A stretch of 10,476 nt of DNA, taken from assembly GCA_946482335.1 (NCBI GenBank), contig CAMLRG010000188.1:1-10476 (forward strand), in the 5' to 3' direction. Made by a program: the position numbers and the translations under genes. The notes below the pieces were generated by a model, which worked only from the letters and a program-made list of their open reading frames with translations, had not been told where the DNA came from and made no database searches. Of the stretch, positions 7,478-10,476 are shown one piece after another (position 1 is the stretch's first letter; every line of letters begins with the position of its first letter). Origin of the DNA: an uncultured Duganella sp. (GTDB lineage Bacteria > Pseudomonadota > Gammaproteobacteria > Burkholderiales > Burkholderiaceae).

Positions 7478-8410
7478 CTATTTAAGCAATTGGGAGGATT
7501 TCTCGATGGCGCCGCGGATCTCCGCGATCGCCTTTTCAATTTCATCGTCGTCGAACACGTCGACTTCGTTCTTGGCGCCGTGGATGGTGGTGCTCACCAC
7601 ATCCTCCGGCAGCGCTTCGGTCGAAATCACGGTGGAACCGGCATGCGTGGTCGGCGCGGCGTCCGACACCAGGGCGCCCTGCCACATGATGGCCAGCGCC
7701 GTCACATTGTCGCTGGCTTCGCCGGCGCGGCGCAGCGCGGTGGACAGCATGTCCGGCACTGCGCGCACCACGGTTTGCGTGGTCAGCATCTGCACCAGCT
7801 CCTCATCGCTGACCACCGCCCACAGGCCGTCGGAACACAGCAGCAAGGTGTCGCCCGGCAGCAGGTTGGCGCGGCCGGAAATTTCCACGCGCGGCGCGCT
7901 GCCGGCGCCCAGGCAGGAGTACAGCTTGTTGCGGTCCGGGTGCGTATTGCGTGCCGACGCCGGGATCTGCCCCTTCTCGATCATGTTCTCCACATGCGAA
8001 TGGTCGCGCGTGCGGCCATGCACCTGGCCATTGCGCACCCAGTACAGGCGCGAATCGCCGCAATGGGCCCATACCGCGGTATTGTGCTGCACCAGGCAGG
8101 CGACGATGGTGGTGCGCGGCGACTCGGGCATATTGTGGGCCGCGGTGTATTTGTGGATTTCGTGGTGGGCGGCCAGCAGCGCCTCGTCGAGGAAGCGTTC
8201 AGCGCCCTTCACGTACGGCGTGGCCTGTTGCTGAAACATTTGCGAAATGGTGCGGGTCGCGATGGTGGCGGCGATCTCGCCCCTGGCATGCCCGCCCATC
8301 CCGTCAGCCAGCACCAGCAGCAGCGCGTCGCGCGTGAAGCTGTAGCCCATGCGGTCCTGGTTGACCTTACGGCCGCCAATATGCGTTTCCTGATATACGG
8401 CGAATTGCAT
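7478..8410 (-). CDS. PP2C-family protein Ser/Thr phosphatase
   Basis: A 310-residue soluble metal-dependent phosphatase. The PP2C motifs are all present: NQDR (17-20), ADGMGGH (35-41, metal-binding Asp36), GDSR (118-121), CSDGLW (192-197, metal Asp194) and SDNVT (233-237, metal Asp234). These residues coordinate the Mn/Mg pair that activates water. The catalytic domain ends near residue 245. A Ser/Thr-rich linker and a short acidic helix-forming tail ([17 protein letters not shown]) follow, beyond the minimal domain. No membrane segment is visible. The start follows GGAGGG (8417-8422) at 6 bases; an ATG at 8413-8415, only 1 base from that site, opens a different frame and is not used. It sits 12 bases downstream of the kinase, so the pair presumably controls the same phosphoproteins. 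The stop TAG is part of the rph ribosome binding site (TAGGAAAG). Confidence 0.95.
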   Translation of the reverse strand: MQFAVYQETHIGGRKVNQDRMGYSFTRDALLLVLADGMGGHARGEIAATIATRTISQMFQQQATPYVKGAERFLDEALLAAHHEIHKYTAAHNMPESPRTTIVACLVQHNTAVWAHCGDSRLYWVRNGQVHGRTRDHSHVENMIEKGQIPASARNTHPDRNKLYSCLGAGSAPRVEISGRANLLPGDTLLLCSDGLWAVVSDEELVQMLTTQTVVRAVPDMLSTALRRAGEASDNVTALAIMWQGALVSDAAPTTHAGSTVISTEALPEDVVSTTIHGAKNEVDVFDDDEIEKAIAEIRGAIEKSSQLLK

Positions 8411-8422
8411 CGCATGCCCTCC

Positions 8423-9415
8423 TTAGCGTTCCGTGCGCGGCGCGCCGTCTTTCTTGCGGCCGAATCCGAGTTTGCCGGCCAGCTTGCCCAGCTTTTCCAG
8501 TGCGCCAGGCGCGGAAGGCGGCGCTGGCGTGGTGGGCGGTTGCTGCAGCAGCTTTTGCAGCTCGAACAGGCTTTGCGGGCGTGCCAGCGGGTCGATCTGC
8601 AAAGTCCAGCGCACGATCTTCACCAGCTCCGGCGAGTACAGGCTTTCGAGCTTTTCGAAATGCGGCTCCATCTTGTCTTCCTTGCGGCGCTGGTCGGCCG
8701 GCTGCGGCGGCTGCCCCACCATGCAGGCGAACATGGAGGCGCCGATCGAGTAGACGTCGGTCCAGGGTCCCAGCGCCTCGGTCTTGCTGTACAGCTCGGG
8801 CGGGGCAAAGCCGGGGGTGTACATCGGCATCAGCTTGGGGCTGTCGGAATTGACGGTCTGGCGTGCCGCGCCGAAGTCCAGCAGCATGGGCGTGCCGTCG
8901 GTGCGCAGGTAGATATTGGCCGGCTTCAGGTCCAGGTGCAGCAGTTTGTTGGTATGCACTTCGCGCAAGCCCTTGAGCACTTGCGTGAAAATCTGGCGCA
9001 CGAACGCTTCGCTGCAATTGCGGCCCTTGCTGCGCTGGCGCTGGATATGGTCCTGCAGCGAATGGCCCGACTCGTAGGCCATTACCATATAAACAGTTTC
9101 GTTGGCACGGAAGAAATTCAACACTCTTACAACATTGGGATGTGAAATTTTCGCTAGTGCACGGCCCTCTTCAAAAAAGCATTTCAGCCCGATTCTAAAG
9201 ACGGCAAGGTTGGCTTTCGATACAACAGGCGCCATCTCGCCCTCTTGACGTAATGCAAGAGTGCTTGGTAAATACTCTTTTATTGCAACCGCATTGCCTT
9301 CCGCGTCATAAGCCAAGTACACAATACTGAACCCGCCTGACGCAATTTTCTTTACAATGCGGTATCCAGCAATTTCCAGACCATCCGGTAATGGAGCGTT
9401 GTTCTGAACTGCCAT
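8423..9415 (-). CDS. Soluble eukaryotic-like Ser/Thr protein kinase
   Basis: A 330-residue Hanks-type kinase. Visible subdomains: glycine-rich loop ASGGFSIVY (25-33), ATP lysine 46 (AVAIKEYLP), helix-C Glu83 (FFEEGRALAKISHPNVV), catalytic loop LHLDLKPANIYL (159-170, Asp162, Lys164, Asn167), Mg-binding DFG (180-182) and APPE (205-208). The HRD motif reads HLD, so it belongs to the non-RD class. There is no membrane segment, PASTA or other sensor domain. The C-terminal 30 residues form a Pro-rich linker and a basic tail (EKLGKLAGKLGFGRKK). GAGGAAA (9419-9425) precedes the ATG at 9413-9415. The frame stays open upstream across the antisense of yicC, but this start fits both the ribosome binding site and the family N-terminus. 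It is the first gene of a kinase-phosphatase-rph operon. The first 100 codons are markedly AT-richer than the rest of the gene. The substrates are unknown. Confidence 0.95.
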   Translation of the reverse strand: MAVQNNAPLPDGLEIAGYRIVKKIASGGFSIVYLAYDAEGNAVAIKEYLPSTLALRQEGEMAPVVSKANLAVFRIGLKCFFEEGRALAKISHPNVVRVLNFFRANETVYMVMAYESGHSLQDHIQRQRSKGRNCSEAFVRQIFTQVLKGLREVHTNKLLHLDLKPANIYLRTDGTPMLLDFGAARQTVNSDSPKLMPMYTPGFAPPELYSKTEALGPWTDVYSIGASMFACMVGQPPQPADQRRKEDKMEPHFEKLESLYSPELVKIVRWTLQIDPLARPQSLFELQKLLQQPPTTPAPPSAPGALEKLGKLAGKLGFGRKKDGAPRTER

Positions 9416-9441
9416 AAGTTTCCTCGCTTCAACTAATCCGG

Positions 9442-9470
9442 ATTGTGTGGGACAAGCAATACATTGTAAA
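9442..9470 (-). promoter_or_regulatory. Candidate sigma-70 promoter for the kinase-phosphatase-rph operon
   Basis: On the minus strand TTTACA (9470-9465, 5 of 6 to TTGACA), exactly 17 bp, then CACAAT (9447-9442, 4 of 6 to TATAAT). The start point would be near 9435, giving a leader of about 20 bases that contains the GAGGAAA ribosome binding site. This is the best promoter-like pair in the 81-bp divergent region. No equally good plus-strand pair for yicC was found; TTGTGT 16 bp from TGTAAA is the nearest. Confidence 0.4.
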
Positions 9471-9496
9471 GACAAAGACAAAATCGGGGATATCCT

Positions 9497-10402
9497 TTGA
9501 GCATTTCCAGCATGACTGGCTACGCTGTGGCCACCAGCGAAAGCGCGGCGGGCACACTGACAATCGAGATCAAGAGCGTCAATTCGCGTTTCCTTGACCT
9601 GCAGTTTCGCATCAATGACGATCTGCGCGCGCTCGAGCCCGATTTGCGCTCCGCCATCATGGGGGCCATCACCCGCGGCAAGGTCGAGCTGCGACTGAGC
9701 TTTGGCCGCAAGGCCGCTGCCGCCGGCACCCAGGCGCTGAATGTCACCCTGCTCAATGAACTGGCGCGCCTGCAGGGCGAAGTGAGCCAGCACTTTGCCG
9801 GCGCCACCCAGATGAGCGTGGCCGAACTGCTGCGCTGGCCCGGTGTGGTGGAGGAAGCGCAGATTGGCCAGGAATCGCTGCAAGCCGACGTGTCGGCACT
9901 GATGGCCAAGACCCTGGCCGCCTTTGTCCAGAGCCGCCAGCGCGAAGGCGCGGCGCTGGAAGCGATGCTGATCTCCCGGATCGAGGCGATGGAAGCGATC
10001 GTGAAGCGCATCACGCCGCTGATCCCGCAGGTAGTTGCACAATTCCAACAAAAAGCCGTGGAACGCATGCAGGAAGCCCTGGGCCTGGCTTGCCAGGGTT
10101 CCAACACGGCCATGTCGCGCCAGGACGCCATGGAACGCATCCGCCAGGAAGTGATCCTGTACGGCATCCGTATCGACGTCGCGGAAGAGCTGGGCCGCCT
10201 GTCGGCGCACCTGGGCGAAACCCGCCACATCCTGAAAAAAGGCGGCCAGGTCGGCAAGCGCCTGGACTTCATGATGCAGGAATTGAACCGCGAAGCGAAT
10301 ACCCTGGGCGCCAAGGCGTCCGTCAAGGAATTGGCCGACGCATCGATGGAACTCAAGCTGCTGATCGAGCAGATGCGCGAGCAAGTCCAGAACCTCGAGT
10401 AA
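9497..10402 (+). CDS. yicC: YicC/YloC-family endoribonuclease
   Basis: A 301-residue cytoplasmic protein with both family regions. The N-terminal YicC-like part has SSMTGYA (4-10), KSVNSRFLDLQFR (26-38) and TRGKVEL (59-65). The C-terminal DUF1732 part has KKGGQVGKRLDFMMQELNRE (247-266), then ANTLGAKA, and a closing helix ending REQVQNLE. E. coli YicC has been reported to act as an endoribonuclease affecting the small RNA RyhB, and B. subtilis YloC as a related RNase; older annotation calls it a stress-induced protein. The start is TTG at 9497: GGGGA at 9486-9490 is well spaced, and family members carry a few residues before SMTGY. The ATG at 9512 would remove the Ser-Ser of that conserved opening. 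It diverges from the kinase operon. Only 21 bases separate its stop from a long palindrome. Confidence 0.94.
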   Translation: MSISSMTGYAVATSESAAGTLTIEIKSVNSRFLDLQFRINDDLRALEPDLRSAIMGAITRGKVELRLSFGRKAAAAGTQALNVTLLNELARLQGEVSQHFAGATQMSVAELLRWPGVVEEAQIGQESLQADVSALMAKTLAAFVQSRQREGAALEAMLISRIEAMEAIVKRITPLIPQVVAQFQQKAVERMQEALGLACQGSNTAMSRQDAMERIRQEVILYGIRIDVAEELGRLSAHLGETRHILKKGGQVGKRLDFMMQELNREANTLGAKASVKELADASMELKLLIEQMREQVQNLE

Positions 10403-10410
10403 ATCCTTTT

Positions 10411-10476
10411 AAAAAAGTCGGGGTCAGCTCTGGCAACCGGACATTTGCGCAGCAAATGTCCGGTTGCCAGAGCTGA
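10411..10476 (-). terminator. Possible intrinsic terminator for a gene entering from the right
   Basis: Read on the minus strand, the strong GC-containing hairpin is followed by CCCCGAC and then six T residues (complement of A10411-10416). This is the layout of a Rho-independent terminator, although the spacer between the visible stem and the T run is long unless the stem extends through CCCCGAC. If the palindrome is symmetric beyond the window, it would also serve yicC on the plus strand. Confidence 0.35.
10424..10476. repeat. Perfect palindromic repeat, 25-bp arms, cut by window end
   Basis: Bases 10424-10448 (TCAGCTCTGG...ACATTTGC) are the exact reverse complement of 10452-10476, with a 3-base loop GCA at 10449-10451. 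The upstream flank reads AAAAAAGTCGGGG (10411-10423), so the arms may continue past the right edge; if symmetric, the next bases would be CCCCGAC and then T residues. Palindromes with GTCGGGGTCAG-type ends are, to my recollection, dispersed intergenic repeats in Oxalobacteraceae, which would make this a REP/MITE-like element. The perfect pairing is seen directly; the class is inference. Confidence 0.85.

Noticed and set aside
7471..7545. Longer rph form starting at an ATG at 7543-7545
   Set aside because: It would add 25 basic residues absent from the family and overlap the phosphatase by 68 bases, while the start at 7470 has a well-spaced ribosome binding site.
7412..9145. A 577-codon plus-strand open frame opposite the phosphatase and kinase
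   Set aside because: Low-complexity His/Arg/Gly/Ala-rich translation typical of antisense shadows in GC-rich genes; both sense genes have complete catalytic motifs.
7478..9415. Type VI secretion PpkA/PppA kinase-phosphatase pair
   Set aside because: The kinase has no membrane or periplasmic region and no secretion genes are present in the window; neighbours are rph and yicC.
8423..10384. A 653-codon open frame extending the kinase frame upstream through the antisense of yicC
   Set aside because: The extra 323 codons run opposite the well-supported yicC gene and show no kinase-related sequence. GAGGAAA and the ATG at 9413-9415 give a normal kinase N-terminus.

Overview
The window is GC-rich, densely packed bacterial chromosome. 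Product families and gene order point to a betaproteobacterium of the order Burkholderiales, most likely Oxalobacteraceae (Massilia, Duganella or Janthinobacterium type). That placement is inference from gene content and style; no 16S rRNA, tRNA or other taxonomic marker is present. I see no rRNA, tRNA, CRISPR array, insertion sequence or phage gene.

Layout. Positions 1-638 (+) hold the C-terminal part of a TolC/NodT-type efflux outer-membrane channel. It overlaps by one base with a patatin-like hydrolase (638-1711, +, GTG start). After an 83-bp gap comes a complete transmembrane chemoreceptor (1795-3600, +) ending in a CheR/CheB-docking type pentapeptide. It meets hemW (3597-4841, -) tail to tail, with the stop codons overlapping. 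hemW is translationally coupled (ATGA) to rdgB (4838-5425, -). A divergent 77-bp region separates rdgB from a lipoprotein with an NHL-type beta-propeller (5503-6738, +). That gene abuts the end of rph (6739-7470, -) with no spacer. Upstream of rph, on the same strand, lie a PP2C-type phosphatase (7478-8410, -) and a soluble Ser/Thr kinase (8423-9415, -), forming a tight kinase-phosphatase-rph operon. yicC (9497-10402, +) diverges from the kinase across an 81-bp gap. The window ends inside a perfect 25-bp-arm palindrome (10424-10476) just after the yicC stop.

How the genes relate. The right half is a housekeeping and RNA-metabolism neighbourhood: YicC endoribonuclease, RNase PH for tRNA 3' maturation, RdgB for nucleotide-pool sanitation and HemW for heme trafficking. 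In E. coli yicC and rph are divergent neighbours. Here a reversible Ser/Thr phosphorylation module sits between them, and an oppositely oriented lipoprotein separates rph from rdgB. The left half is envelope- and sensing-related: efflux, lipid hydrolase and chemoreceptor.

The items most worth a second look are the terminal palindrome, the kinase/phosphatase pair (complementary charged tails, an HLD instead of HRD catalytic motif, and an AT-rich 5' third of the kinase gene), the inserted propeller lipoprotein and the stop-to-stop convergent junctions.
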